Of a DNA stretch of 64,000 bases, positions 53,952 to 63,001 are shown piece after piece. Each line of letters starts with the position of its first letter. Within the stretch, counting starts at the first letter, position 1. The notes under the pieces are model-generated. The model did no database searches and was not told the DNA's origin. It was given only the letters and a program-made list of their open reading frames with translations. Made by a program: the position numbers and the translations under genes. The stretch spans positions 333,436 through 397,435 of the forward strand of contig NZ_WNNK01000003.1 in NCBI RefSeq assembly GCF_009724245.1, read 5' to 3'. The stretch is from Pseudomonas spelaei (GTDB lineage Bacteria > Pseudomonadota > Gammaproteobacteria > Pseudomonadales > Pseudomonadaceae).

Positions 53952-54659
53952 ATGACTGCACAGATGCCGATCCCGCCTGTACCGGTGAAGAACAAGCCGC
54001 GGTTGCGCCCGCTGAAGTGGGGCGCAGGCCTGCTGTTGGGCGCTGTGGCCGCCTGGTTGCTCTGGCAATGGGCCAATGACATGAGCGGTGTGCGCCGCGA
54101 AGCACCCAAGGTGCCGATGATTATCCCGTTGCCGCCACCGCCACCGCCGCCACCGGAAAAACCCAAGGAGCCCGAGCCCAAGGTGGAAGAGAAGATCCCC
54201 GAGCCTGAACCCACGCCTGCACCCGAGGAGGTCAAGCCTGAGGAACAGGCACCACCGTCTCCGGCCGACGACCTGGCTAACCCGATGCAGATCGACGGCG
54301 ACGCGCAGTCCGGTAGCGACGCGTTCAACATCGGCGCCGGCAAGGGCGGCGGCATGGCAGGTTCCGGTGGCGGTGGCCTCGGAACTGGCACGTTCAAGCA
54401 ATACCTGGCGGGCGTGTTCCAGCGCCTGCTGCGTGAAGACCCCGAGTTGCGCAAGAAGGCCTACGCGGTGCAGGCCGACCTGTGGTTGAGCGCGGATGGC
54501 GAGGTGACGCGCGTGGAGCTGGCCAAATCCAGCGGCGATGCCGACACCGACGCCCAGGTAATGGCTGCACTGCGGGCCACGCCACGCCTGAAAGAACGTA
54601 CGCCGGCCTCTCTGACCCTGCCGGTACGCCTGTCCCTCAAGGGCCGGCGACCGGATTGA
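53952..54659 (+). CDS. TonB-like energy-transducing protein
   Basis: 235 residues: an N-terminal membrane anchor (WGAGLLLGAVAAWLLWQW, about 23-40), a Pro/Glu/Lys-rich periplasmic spacer (PLPPPPPPPPEKPKEPEPK), a Gly-rich stretch and a TonB C-terminal domain (about 150-230: YAVQADLWLSADGEVTRVEL, TLPVRLSLKGRRP). That last domain resembles the one in VreA. A GTG at 53949 is an alternative start. It makes a full local ExbB-ExbD-TonB set; the partner outer-membrane protein is not obvious. Confidence 0.88.
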   Translation: MTAQMPIPPVPVKNKPRLRPLKWGAGLLLGAVAAWLLWQWANDMSGVRREAPKVPMIIPLPPPPPPPPEKPKEPEPKVEEKIPEPEPTPAPEEVKPEEQAPPSPADDLANPMQIDGDAQSGSDAFNIGAGKGGGMAGSGGGGLGTGTFKQYLAGVFQRLLREDPELRKKAYAVQADLWLSADGEVTRVELAKSSGDADTDAQVMAALRATPRLKERTPASLTLPVRLSLKGRRPD

Positions 54660-54700
54660 TCGAACCCCATTTTGCAGTTCTCTACAGGAGTTGTGTGCAG

Positions 54701-56401
54701 ATGATTTCCCATGTGAATCGATTGACCCTGGCGGTCGGCATGGTCATTGCGACCCTGGTCGGCCAGGCGACGGCAGCACCTGCCGCGCCCTCGGAAAACG
54801 CCACGATCAACCTGATCCGCCTGCTGGTGCAGCAAGGTGTGCTCAAGCAGGAACAGGCCGAGGGCTTGATCGCCCAGGCCGAAAAAGAAGCCCAGCAAGC
54901 CCGCCAGGCCAGCACCGCCACGGCGGTTGCGGCAGGTCCGGCGACGGCCCCGGGGGACGTGCGGGTGCAATACGTGCCGGCGGCGGTACGCGATCAGATC
55001 CGCGATCAGGTCAAGGCCGAAGTCATGGCCACCGCCAAGCAGGAAAACTGGGCCCAGCCCAATACCTTCCCCGATTGGGTCTCGCGTATCAGCTTCGACG
55101 GCGACATTCGCCTGCGGGACGAGTCGCGCTACTTCTCCGGCAACAACAGCAATGAAATTGTCGACTACGCCAAGCTCAACGACTCGGGCCCTTACGACGT
55201 CAACAAGGACACCAACAGCAAGCTGCCGCCGTTGCTCAACACCCGCCAGGACCGCTCAAACAGCATGCGCCTGCGGGCACGGTTGGGCATGAAAGCAGTG
55301 GTGGCGCCGGACTGGACCGCCGGCATTCGCATCGGCACCGGCTCCGACAACAACCCGGTGTCCACCACCCAGGCCCTCGGTGGCGGGTTTGGCAAAAAGG
55401 ACATCTGGCTCGACCAGGGCTACCTGACCTGGAAGGCCACCCAGGACCTGACCCTGACCGGTGGGCGGTTCGCCAACCCGTTCTTCTCCACCGACATGAT
55501 GTATTCCAACGACCTCAACTTCGACGGTGTGGCGGCGCTCTTCAACCACAAGCTCAGCAGCGACTGGAGTGTGTTCGGCACCCTCGGTGCGTTCCCGGTG
55601 GAGTACAGCTCAGACACGGCCAGCAACAATGGCCTGGACAAGGAAGACAGCGACAACAAATGGCTGTTTGGCGGCCAGATCGGCGCCAACTGGAAGATCA
55701 ACAACACGAACAGCCTCAAGGGCGCGTTGGCCTACTACCGCTTCGACAGCATCGAAGGCCAGCGCTCCAGCCCCTGTACGCCTTGGGCCGGTCAGCCAAG
55801 CTGCGACAGTGATGGCTCGCGCTCGGCCTTCATGCAAAAGGGCAACAGCGTGTTCCTGCTGCGCAATATCAGCGCCAACCCGGCCACGCCTGGCCTGACC
55901 CCACAGCCACAGTACGTAGGCCTGGCTTCGAAGTTCGACGTACTTGACCTCAATCTGGTCTGGGACAGTGAGTTGCCGAACGACTTCAAACTGCGCAGCC
56001 AGACCAACTTCATTCACAACCTGGCCTATGACAAGGGCGAGATGCTCAAGCGCAGCGAAGGCGAGATCGTCAACAACATCAACCGCGATGGCCAGTTTGA
56101 AAGCGGCGCCAACGCGATGATGGTGCAGTTCACCCTGGGCAGTGCGCTGGAGATGAAAAAGGCTGGCGACTGGAACGTATTGGCGGGCTACAAGTACATC
56201 CAGCCTGACGCCTTGCCCGATGGTTTCAACGACTCCTCATTCCACCTCGGCGGCACCAACGCCAAGGGCTATTTCATCGGCGGCAACTACGGTATCGACA
56301 AGAACATCTACGCCAGTGCGCGTTGGCTCAGCGCCTCCGAAGTGTATGGCGCACCGTTTGAAGTCGACGTCATGCAACTGGAACTCAACACGCGCTTCTG
56401 A
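54701..56401 (+). CDS. Putative outer-membrane porin
   Basis: 566 residues. Signal peptide 1-25 (MISHVNRLTLAVGMVIATLV), then a periplasmic helical segment (LIRLLVQQGVLKQEQAEGLI), then a beta-barrel with alternating aromatic strands ending in LELNTRF, with the terminal Phe typical of Bam substrates. AGGAG is 10 bp before the ATG; a GTG at 54695 is also possible. The frame upstream to 54482 runs inside the tonB-like gene and is not used. It might be the partner of the TonB-like protein, but no TonB box or plug is seen. Confidence 0.85.
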   Translation: MISHVNRLTLAVGMVIATLVGQATAAPAAPSENATINLIRLLVQQGVLKQEQAEGLIAQAEKEAQQARQASTATAVAAGPATAPGDVRVQYVPAAVRDQIRDQVKAEVMATAKQENWAQPNTFPDWVSRISFDGDIRLRDESRYFSGNNSNEIVDYAKLNDSGPYDVNKDTNSKLPPLLNTRQDRSNSMRLRARLGMKAVVAPDWTAGIRIGTGSDNNPVSTTQALGGGFGKKDIWLDQGYLTWKATQDLTLTGGRFANPFFSTDMMYSNDLNFDGVAALFNHKLSSDWSVFGTLGAFPVEYSSDTASNNGLDKEDSDNKWLFGGQIGANWKINNTNSLKGALAYYRFDSIEGQRSSPCTPWAGQPSCDSDGSRSAFMQKGNSVFLLRNISANPATPGLTPQPQYVGLASKFDVLDLNLVWDSELPNDFKLRSQTNFIHNLAYDKGEMLKRSEGEIVNNINRDGQFESGANAMMVQFTLGSALEMKKAGDWNVLAGYKYIQPDALPDGFNDSSFHLGGTNAKGYFIGGNYGIDKNIYASARWLSASEVYGAPFEVDVMQLELNTRF

Positions 56402-56419
56402 CGCGCAGGGAGACACCCC

Positions 56420-57055
56420 ATGAACACGCGAATTTGCGGCCTGTTACTGGTGATTGGCAGCCTGGCCGCCACCGGCGCCTCTGCCGAGGGCATGGAGGAG
56501 CGCTTGCGCACTCAACTGCGCAGCACCACCGCCCAGTTGCAGGCCTTGCAAAGCGAGCAGGCCCAGGCCAGCGCTGCGCGCATCGCCGCCGAGAACCAGG
56601 CCAAGCAGGCCCAGGCACAGATCAAGCAGTTGACCGCCGAACTGGACAAGGCCCGCGGTGTGGCCGAGCAACTGGTGGGGCAGCAGCAGAGCCTGCACAG
56701 CCAGGCCCAGGCGCAGGTAGCGGCCAGCAACGAACAGACCGGCAAGTTCAAGAAAGCCTATGAAGAACTGCTGGTGCTGGCCAAGGGCAAAGAGACTGAG
56801 CGCGCGCGCTTGCAGGTGCAATTGAGCGAACGTGACACACAAGTGCAGCAATGTTCAGCCAAGAATCAACAGATGTACGGCGTGGCCCAGCAGTTGCTGA
56901 CGGCCTACGAAAAAATCGACGTGGCCGAGGTCATGAGCATCCGCCAGCCGTTCGCCAGCGGCGCACGGGTCAAGTTCGAAGAACTGGCCCAGGGGTTTGG
57001 CGACCAGCTGTACCAGAGCCGCTTTGACGCGCCCCAGGCTGTCGTCAATCACTGA
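56420..57055 (+). CDS. Periplasmic coiled-coil protein
   Basis: 211 residues with a signal peptide (MNTRICGLLLVIGSLAATGASA). Residues about 25-125 are Gln/Ala-rich heptads (LRSTTAQLQALQSEQAQASA), predicting a long coiled coil, followed by a short globular end. No family recognised. It lies 18 bp after the porin, so it is probably in the same operon and may bridge envelope partners of the TPS/TonB machine (inference). Confidence 0.7.
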   Translation: MNTRICGLLLVIGSLAATGASAEGMEERLRTQLRSTTAQLQALQSEQAQASAARIAAENQAKQAQAQIKQLTAELDKARGVAEQLVGQQQSLHSQAQAQVAASNEQTGKFKKAYEELLVLAKGKETERARLQVQLSERDTQVQQCSAKNQQMYGVAQQLLTAYEKIDVAEVMSIRQPFASGARVKFEELAQGFGDQLYQSRFDAPQAVVNH

Positions 57056-57076
57056 TCAACCAGGAAGCGATAAACC

Positions 57077-57547
57077 ATGAGCGAATTGATCACCAGCGTG
57101 ACGCCCAAAGGCCTGACCGAGTTATTGCAAGCAGCGGGCTACCGGGTCAACCAGACCGACCAGAACGGCATCGTGCAACTGCTCAGCGCCAGTCAAGGCA
57201 TCGGCTTTGCCGTGCGGTTTGGTAACCCGGCAGCAGAGCAGGGCAGCTACGTGGATTTCACCTACAGTTGCGCGCTGCGGGTCCAGGGCCAGTTGCCGGA
57301 AGGTCTGGCACAGGTATGGAACGCCTCGCGGCGTTTTGCGCGGTTGTCGTTGCAGGGTGAATTCCTGCTGATGGAAATGGACGTGGTGGTGGCCGGCGTC
57401 GGCGCCGACCACCTGCGCAGTCAACTGGAACTGTGGGACCGCCTGTTGCAGGAATTCATCGTCTACCTGCGTGAGTACAGCCAGAATGCCGCGCAGCTTG
57501 AGGCGGCGCCGACCGTGGAAAACCGCGAAGAGGCCCCGGTCCTGTGA
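57077..57547 (+). CDS. YbjN-like small cytoplasmic protein
   Basis: 156 residues with no signal peptide. The pattern (ELLQAAGYRVNQTDQNGIVQ, WNASRRFARLSLQGEFLLME) resembles the YbjN/type III chaperone-like fold. AGGAAGCG is upstream of the ATG. A small acidic protein with this fold could be a secretion chaperone, but this is not shown. It overlaps the next start (GTGA). Confidence 0.72.
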   Translation: MSELITSVTPKGLTELLQAAGYRVNQTDQNGIVQLLSASQGIGFAVRFGNPAAEQGSYVDFTYSCALRVQGQLPEGLAQVWNASRRFARLSLQGEFLLMEMDVVVAGVGADHLRSQLELWDRLLQEFIVYLREYSQNAAQLEAAPTVENREEAPVL

Positions 57548-58476
57548 AAAAACCTACCCTGGTGATCGGCGCTGGAGCGCTGGCGCTGTTGGTGGTCGCG
57601 GTTGTATCAGGCCTGCGTCCGGGCAGTGATCCGGTAGCTGCCCAGCAACCGGTGCCCATCATCAATGATGGACCCGCCGTGGCGCGCCTGGGCAATCAGC
57701 AGGTGGCGTTACCGGAGCTCAAGGCCTTATTGGCGACCTTGCCGGTTGAGTCGCGCGAGCAACTGCGGGGGAATCGCGGCGCCCTGGAAACCTGGATCCG
57801 CTCGCGGCTGGCGCAAAAGACCGTGCTGGAACAGGCCGACGCCCAGGGCTGGCGCCAGCGCCCGGAGGTGGAGCAACAGACCCGTGCCGCCACCGAGCAG
57901 ATCGTGTTTCGCGACTACATGTTGTCAGTCAGTCAGGTTCCCGCCGACTACCCAAGCGAGGCGGAACTGCAGCAGGCCTACGACAGCGGCAAGGCCGGAT
58001 GGCTGACCCCGCCGTTGTACCGGGTCAGTCAGATATTTCTCGCGGTGAATGACCCGCAAAACCTCGACGCGGTGCGCCGCCAGGCCCAGGAACTGAGCCG
58101 CAAGGCGCAGGCGGCGCCGGGTGAATTTGCGGCCTTGGCCGGGCAGTATTCCCAGGACGTCGACAGTGCCCGGCGCGGCGGCGACTCGGGTCTGCAACCG
58201 TTGCAGCAACTGGTGCCAGAGGTACGGGGTGCCGTCTCGCGACTGAAAGTCGGTGCGGTTTCGGACGCGGTACAAAGTGCTGCGGGCTTTCATGTGCTCA
58301 AACTCACTGGGCAACAACCGGCGGGCACCGCCAGCCTCGACGAGCTGCGCGAGCGCCTGACCCAGGCTTTGCGCGACCAACGCCAGGAGCAGATCGCCAA
58401 GGCGTACCTGGAGGGCATGCTCAATACCGCCACCTTGAGCATTGATGGCGCCGAACTGAACAAGGTCCTGGAATAG
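57544..58476 (+). CDS. Periplasmic parvulin-type peptidyl-prolyl isomerase
   Basis: 310 residues from a GTG coupled to the previous stop. An N-terminal membrane anchor or signal (TLVIGAGALALLVVAVVSGL) is followed by a SurA/PpiD-like helical region and a parvulin domain about residues 155-255 (YRVSQIFLAVNDPQNLDAVR, ARRGGDSGLQPLQQLVPEVR, SAAGFHVLKLTGQQP). A dedicated foldase beside a giant TPS exoprotein and barrel proteins suggests it helps them across the periplasm. Confidence 0.88.
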   Translation: MKKPTLVIGAGALALLVVAVVSGLRPGSDPVAAQQPVPIINDGPAVARLGNQQVALPELKALLATLPVESREQLRGNRGALETWIRSRLAQKTVLEQADAQGWRQRPEVEQQTRAATEQIVFRDYMLSVSQVPADYPSEAELQQAYDSGKAGWLTPPLYRVSQIFLAVNDPQNLDAVRRQAQELSRKAQAAPGEFAALAGQYSQDVDSARRGGDSGLQPLQQLVPEVRGAVSRLKVGAVSDAVQSAAGFHVLKLTGQQPAGTASLDELRERLTQALRDQRQEQIAKAYLEGMLNTATLSIDGAELNKVLE

Positions 58477-58524
58477 AAAACTACAAGGCTTGGATGCAAA
58501 GACCCATACGACAGGGAGTCCCCC

Positions 58525-59511
58525 ATGGCATTACTGGAACCCGCTGCACCCCAAGACAGCACGCCGTATCGCACCCACAGTCACGGGCGGGAAACCTGGC
58601 TTGCCCAGACTGCCACGATCGTCAAGAGCGATTCGGAAGTGATCGGCTACTTTCTTACCAGCGCCCGCTGTGGCTGCTTCATGCAGGCGGCACGCCGGCT
58701 TAATATCAAGGCGACGTTGCTGCGCAAGCGCCTGGCACAGTTGGAAGAGCACCTGGGGCGTACGCTATTCAGCTATCAAGGCAACGGGGTTCTGCTCAGC
58801 CGTGAAGGCCAGCAGTTGCAGGCGCATCTGGTTGCCAGGGCCCATGAGTGGCGCCTGCCGATGATCGAGCAACCGCTGATTCGCCTGGCCGTGGCCGAGC
58901 CGATCCTGCATGACATCCTCGGGCGCGACCTGATTGCGTTGTTGCGACGTAATGCGAGCGTGCGACTGGAGATTATCTCCATCGACAGCGAGCTGGCGTT
59001 GCAAGCCGTGGAGGCTGATGTGGTGCTGTGGTTATCGGGAACGGACGCGTCAACGCCCGGCCCCGGTTGTGCTACCCAGCCGCCACGGGCGCTGGCGAGC
59101 CTGAATTACCTGCCGCATATCGCCAAGCGTTACTCACGGCTGGCGACCCGCCCGGACAGCCTCGAGGATCTGGCCGACTACACGTTGGTGCAGTGGCAAC
59201 CGGACCAGCAGGTCGAAGCCTTGCAGCCTTGGAACACCCTGGTGCGAGAGCGCCTGGCCGCTGTGGTGCGGGTGCACGTCTATTCCCTGATGCTGGAAAT
59301 GATTCGCTGCGGTGCGTGCATTGGCTTGTTGCCACGCTATATGAGTTGCGTCGACCGTGGGCTGATCGCTTTGCCCGGGTTACTGAGCGAGAAGATGCAA
59401 CGTCAGGTCTGGATGGCGGTGAATGCGGATGTGCGGCATCCGCAGGAGGTGGACATGATTGTCGAACTGATCGTCAGTACGTTTGAGGGGCGCAGGGATT
59501 GGTTTGATTAA
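58525..59511 (+). CDS. LysR-like transcriptional regulator at the end of the TPS operon
   Basis: 328 residues. The N-terminal ~40 residues precede a LysR-type helix-turn-helix (GCFMQAARRLNIKATLLRKRLAQ as shape, residues about 50-75), followed by a LysR substrate-binding fold (IRLAVAEPILHDILGRDLIA, CIGLLPRYMSCVDRGLI). The extended N-terminus and a diverged recognition helix are atypical. It begins 48 bp after the foldase, so it may be co-transcribed and feed back on the system. P. aeruginosa has a LysR-type gene at the corresponding end. Confidence 0.82.
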   Translation: MALLEPAAPQDSTPYRTHSHGRETWLAQTATIVKSDSEVIGYFLTSARCGCFMQAARRLNIKATLLRKRLAQLEEHLGRTLFSYQGNGVLLSREGQQLQAHLVARAHEWRLPMIEQPLIRLAVAEPILHDILGRDLIALLRRNASVRLEIISIDSELALQAVEADVVLWLSGTDASTPGPGCATQPPRALASLNYLPHIAKRYSRLATRPDSLEDLADYTLVQWQPDQQVEALQPWNTLVRERLAAVVRVHVYSLMLEMIRCGACIGLLPRYMSCVDRGLIALPGLLSEKMQRQVWMAVNADVRHPQEVDMIVELIVSTFEGRRDWFD

Positions 59512-59522
59512 TCGGGTGCAAA

Positions 59523-60308
59523 TCAGCGTCCTTCAAACACCGGCGGCCTGCGCTCTGCAAACGCCGCCAGCCCCTCGCCGAAATCCGCGCTTTCACAGGC
59601 CTGGCGCCGTAACTCGGCAATCTGCTCCATGGCCTGCACCGGCATGGGTTGCAGGTCTTCGAGAATCCGCAGTTGTTCCTTCACCGCCTGGATTGCCAAC
59701 GGTGCCTTGGCAGCGATGCCCTGGGCCATTTCCAGGGCGGTGGCTTCCAGGGTTTCGGTGGTTACCAGTCGGTTGATCACGCCGAAACGTTCGGCGCGTT
59801 GTGCATCCAGTTTCTGCGCACAGAAGAACATTTCCTTGAGCACATGGATCGGCAGGTTGTTGAAGAACCGCAACAGACCGCTGGTGGTGTAGGGCAGGCC
59901 GATATTGGCCGGGGTCATGGCGAAGCTGGCGCTGTGATCGGCGACCACCAGGTCGCAGCTCATGGCCAGGTCGACTGCGCCACCCCACGCCGAGCCCGAG
60001 ATGGCGGCGATGACCACGCCGGGGTAGGCGCGGATCCTGCGCAGCACCCGCTCCAGGGGTTTGCCGGGGGCCACCGGATCGCGATCGTGGGACAGCTCGC
60101 CGATGTCGTGGCCGGCACTCCATACCGATTGGCCCACTTCAGCACCGAGAATCACCACACCAACCCGTTGCTCCGCGAGGGCGGCGAGGTGTTCGTCGAC
60201 GGCGTTAAGCAGTTGCGCGCTCAAGGCATTGCGCTGGCTGGGGTTGCTGAAGACCAGGCGAGCGATACGCGGCTCGAGCCTCTGGACCGTGACGTAGTTG
60301 GAAGTCAT
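59523..60308 (-). CDS. Crotonase-family enzyme, methylmalonyl-CoA decarboxylase-like
   Basis: 261 residues. Matches to E. coli methylmalonyl-CoA decarboxylase (YgfG) recalled from memory include SAGHDIGEL with DPVAPGKPL, GSAWGGAVDLAMSCDLVVAD, FAMTPANIGLPY and APLAIQAVKEQLRIL, a much closer pattern than generic enoyl-CoA hydratases. It would convert methylmalonyl-CoA (or a malonyl-CoA analogue) to propionyl-CoA plus CO2. Its start overlaps the end of the CoA-transferase gene, so they are coupled. Confidence 0.85.
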   Translation of the reverse strand: MTSNYVTVQRLEPRIARLVFSNPSQRNALSAQLLNAVDEHLAALAEQRVGVVILGAEVGQSVWSAGHDIGELSHDRDPVAPGKPLERVLRRIRAYPGVVIAAISGSAWGGAVDLAMSCDLVVADHSASFAMTPANIGLPYTTSGLLRFFNNLPIHVLKEMFFCAQKLDAQRAERFGVINRLVTTETLEATALEMAQGIAAKAPLAIQAVKEQLRILEDLQPMPVQAMEQIAELRRQACESADFGEGLAAFAERRPPVFEGR

Positions 60309-61519
60309 TGTGCGGCTCCTGTTGAGTGTTGGTAGAGAACGTTGGCCTTGAGCAGGGCCTGAATCGACGCAGGGTCGAAACCGGCCTCTTGCAGCACCGC
60401 CACGCTGTGCTCGCCCAGCAGGGGCGGCGGGCGTTGTTTGCGGTCAGCGGCGGTGCCTGCGTTATTGAAAATCGGCGTCACCACCTGGCGCAATGCACCC
60501 AGGGTGGGATGACTGAGGGTTTGGGTCAACTGGCTGTGCAATACCTGTGGGTCATTAAAGACTTCGTCCAGGGTATTGATCGGGCCGGCAGGCAACCCGG
60601 CGGCGATAAACAGCTCGGTCCATTCCCGTTTGCTGCGGGTTTTCAGGCGGCTTTCGAGGATGGCTTTCAGTTCTTCCCGGCGTTCCACCCGGGCTTCATT
60701 GCTGGCGAAACGCGGATCGTCCGGCAGCGCCGGGAGGTCGAGCAGGGCGCATAAACGCCCCCACATGGCTGGGGTGATGGGTGCCAGGTTCAGCGGACCG
60801 TCCAGGGTCTGGAAGACCCCGTAAGGGGCGATCACCGAGTGGGCGTTGCCGGTGCGTCGCGGCACATCCCCCAGGCTCAGGAAACGCTGGCCATGGACAC
60901 TGAGCAAACCCACCAGGCTGGCCAGCAGCGAGGTGTTGACGTGTTGGCCGCGCCCGGTGCGTTCACGCTCCAGCAGGGCCGCCAATACGGCGCTCACCAG
61001 CCACATGCCCGAGGTCAGGTCGCCAATGGCGGTGCCGGTACGGGTCGGGTCGCCGTCGCTGAAACCGGTCAGGCTCATCAGGCCCGAATAGCCTTGGGCG
61101 ATCTGGTCGAACCCCGGCCAACTGCTCATCGGTCCGTCGTTGCCAAAGGCGTTGATACTGCCCAGGATCAGCCGTGGATTGCGTGCGCTGAGTACTTCAT
61201 AGCCCAGGCCCATGCTGTCCAGAGTGCCGGGCTTGAAGTTCTCGATGACGACGTCGGCTCCATCGATCAGTTGCTGGAGGGTGTCCAGGCCATGGGGGGA
61301 ACGGAAGTCCACGCACAGGCCGCGTTTGTTGCGGTTGCACGACAGATAGTAGGTGCTGACGCCCCGGTCGAACGGTCCCCAGGTACGGCTCATGTCGCCG
61401 GCGGGGCCGGGCTCGACCTTGATCACATCGGCCCCCAGGTCTGCCAGCACCATGGTGCAGAACGGTCCCGAAAGGGCGCGGCTCAGGTCGATGATCTTGA
61501 TGCCTTGCAACGCTTGCAT
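60305..61519 (-). CDS. Type III (CaiB/BaiF) CoA transferase
   Basis: 404 residues starting MQALQGIKIIDLSRALSGPF. The family Asp nucleophile region and motifs are seen (ADLGADVIKVEPGPAGDMSR, YYLSCNRNKRGLCVDFRS, QAYSGL-like GYSGLMSLTG). It moves CoA between carboxylic acids. Coupled to the decarboxylase and next to an MFS transporter, it probably activates an imported acid. Confidence 0.92.
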   Translation of the reverse strand: MQALQGIKIIDLSRALSGPFCTMVLADLGADVIKVEPGPAGDMSRTWGPFDRGVSTYYLSCNRNKRGLCVDFRSPHGLDTLQQLIDGADVVIENFKPGTLDSMGLGYEVLSARNPRLILGSINAFGNDGPMSSWPGFDQIAQGYSGLMSLTGFSDGDPTRTGTAIGDLTSGMWLVSAVLAALLERERTGRGQHVNTSLLASLVGLLSVHGQRFLSLGDVPRRTGNAHSVIAPYGVFQTLDGPLNLAPITPAMWGRLCALLDLPALPDDPRFASNEARVERREELKAILESRLKTRSKREWTELFIAAGLPAGPINTLDEVFNDPQVLHSQLTQTLSHPTLGALRQVVTPIFNNAGTAADRKQRPPPLLGEHSVAVLQEAGFDPASIQALLKANVLYQHSTGAAQ

Positions 61520-61537
61520 GGGTTTCTCCTGTCCGGG

Positions 61538-62842
61538 TTATTGCGGCAATGTCTGGTGGCGGGTTTCGACGGCAAACGGCAGGATCAGGATGCCCAACAC
61601 AAAGGCGGCAGCCGTCCAGGCGATAGGCGCTCCGATGGAGCCATACCCATGAATCGCGGCGGCCAGCAGGAAGTTGACCCCGGCACCGATGAAGCGCCCC
61701 ACTGAGGCATTGAAGGCAAAGGCCGTGGCGCGAATCCGGGTGGGGTACTGTTCGGGCAGCCACAGGGAAAAGATCGCGAAGTTGCCGCCGAAAAAACCCA
61801 GGAACAGCAGCGACACCATGAACAGGTGCAGGCCGTTATCCAGGTAGAACACCCAGCCGAAGGCGAAGACGATCGAGGCCGCCATGCCGCCGAAGTAGAT
61901 ACCCAACGCCTTGCGCCGGCCGACGCGTTCGGCCAGCCACGGTGCGACGAGGCAGCCGAGGATGGTGCTCAACGACAACACTGCCGCGCCAATCGACGCC
62001 AGGTGTACCGCGCCCACGTGGTCGATACCGGCGCGGGTCGCCAGGGTGACCACGGCGGTGGCTTCATACACCGAGCCGGCCCACAGCCCGACAATGGCTA
62101 CGCCCACCAGGGCCGAACTGGTCAACGTGCGACGACGAAATGCCGGAGCAAAGATTTCCCACCACACGGCACGTGTGGTCGTGGCGGGTTTTACCTGGCG
62201 AATCTGCTGGGGTTCCTTGACCTTCAACGCGGTATAGATCGCCACGACCGCCGGGAACAGTCCGCACAAAAACATCACCCGCCAGCCATAGGTGGCGCCG
62301 ACGGTGTAGTTGAGCAAGGCGGCAATGAAAAAGCCCAGGTAGTAACCGGTCTGCAAGTATCCGGCGCCCATCTTGCGCCGGTCTTCCGGCCAGCTCTCGG
62401 CCACATACGTACCGGCCAGGGCCCACTCGCCGCCGACGCCGATCCCAGCGATCAAACGGAAAATCGCCAGTTGCCAGATGTTGTCGGAGAACGCTGCCGC
62501 ACCGGTAAACAACGAATACACCAGGATGCTCGCAGCCAGCACCTTGACCCGCCCGAACCGGTCCGCCAACGGTCCCCAGATGAATGAGAGCCCCCAACCC
62601 ACCAGAAACAGACCAAACATAATCGAGCCGTACATGGCGATGTTGGCAGGCGTGGGGGCGAGGCCCGAGTTGGGCAGCAATTCGGTGAGGGCGGGAATCA
62701 GCACCAGGGCAAAAATCACCGAGTCCACGCCATCCAGGACCCAGCCCAGGTACACCGCCCAGAAACCGCGAATCTGTTCGCGGGACAGGGGCGTCTTGAT
62801 TGGTTTTATGCTCGTTGCCGACGCGGTTAACGCTTTGGACAT
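61538..62842 (-). CDS. MFS transporter (acid:proton symporter type)
   Basis: 434 residues with twelve predicted helices. MFS signatures WGPLADRFGRVKVL (loop 2-3) and LAERVGRRKALGIY (loop 8-9) are present, and the cluster GIGVGGEWALAGTYVAESWP is typical of the aromatic/carboxylic acid symporters. GGGAG precedes the ATG. It is first gene of the CoA-transferase operon, divergent from a LysR gene; its substrate is probably a carboxylate. Confidence 0.9.
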   Translation of the reverse strand: MSKALTASATSIKPIKTPLSREQIRGFWAVYLGWVLDGVDSVIFALVLIPALTELLPNSGLAPTPANIAMYGSIMFGLFLVGWGLSFIWGPLADRFGRVKVLAASILVYSLFTGAAAFSDNIWQLAIFRLIAGIGVGGEWALAGTYVAESWPEDRRKMGAGYLQTGYYLGFFIAALLNYTVGATYGWRVMFLCGLFPAVVAIYTALKVKEPQQIRQVKPATTTRAVWWEIFAPAFRRRTLTSSALVGVAIVGLWAGSVYEATAVVTLATRAGIDHVGAVHLASIGAAVLSLSTILGCLVAPWLAERVGRRKALGIYFGGMAASIVFAFGWVFYLDNGLHLFMVSLLFLGFFGGNFAIFSLWLPEQYPTRIRATAFAFNASVGRFIGAGVNFLLAAAIHGYGSIGAPIAWTAAAFVLGILILPFAVETRHQTLPQ

Positions 62843-63001
62843 GACGATCTCCCATTGACCCTGATCGGGCCTATAGAAGCGCGGCGAGGCGCTTCGTTTA
62901 TTGTGAAATCAATCTATGCCCGTGACCCATAAGCCACAAATATGAAATTCCTTTGGTTCCATCGGATCTTTATATAGAGTCGAATTTTTCAGGAGGCTCC
63001 C

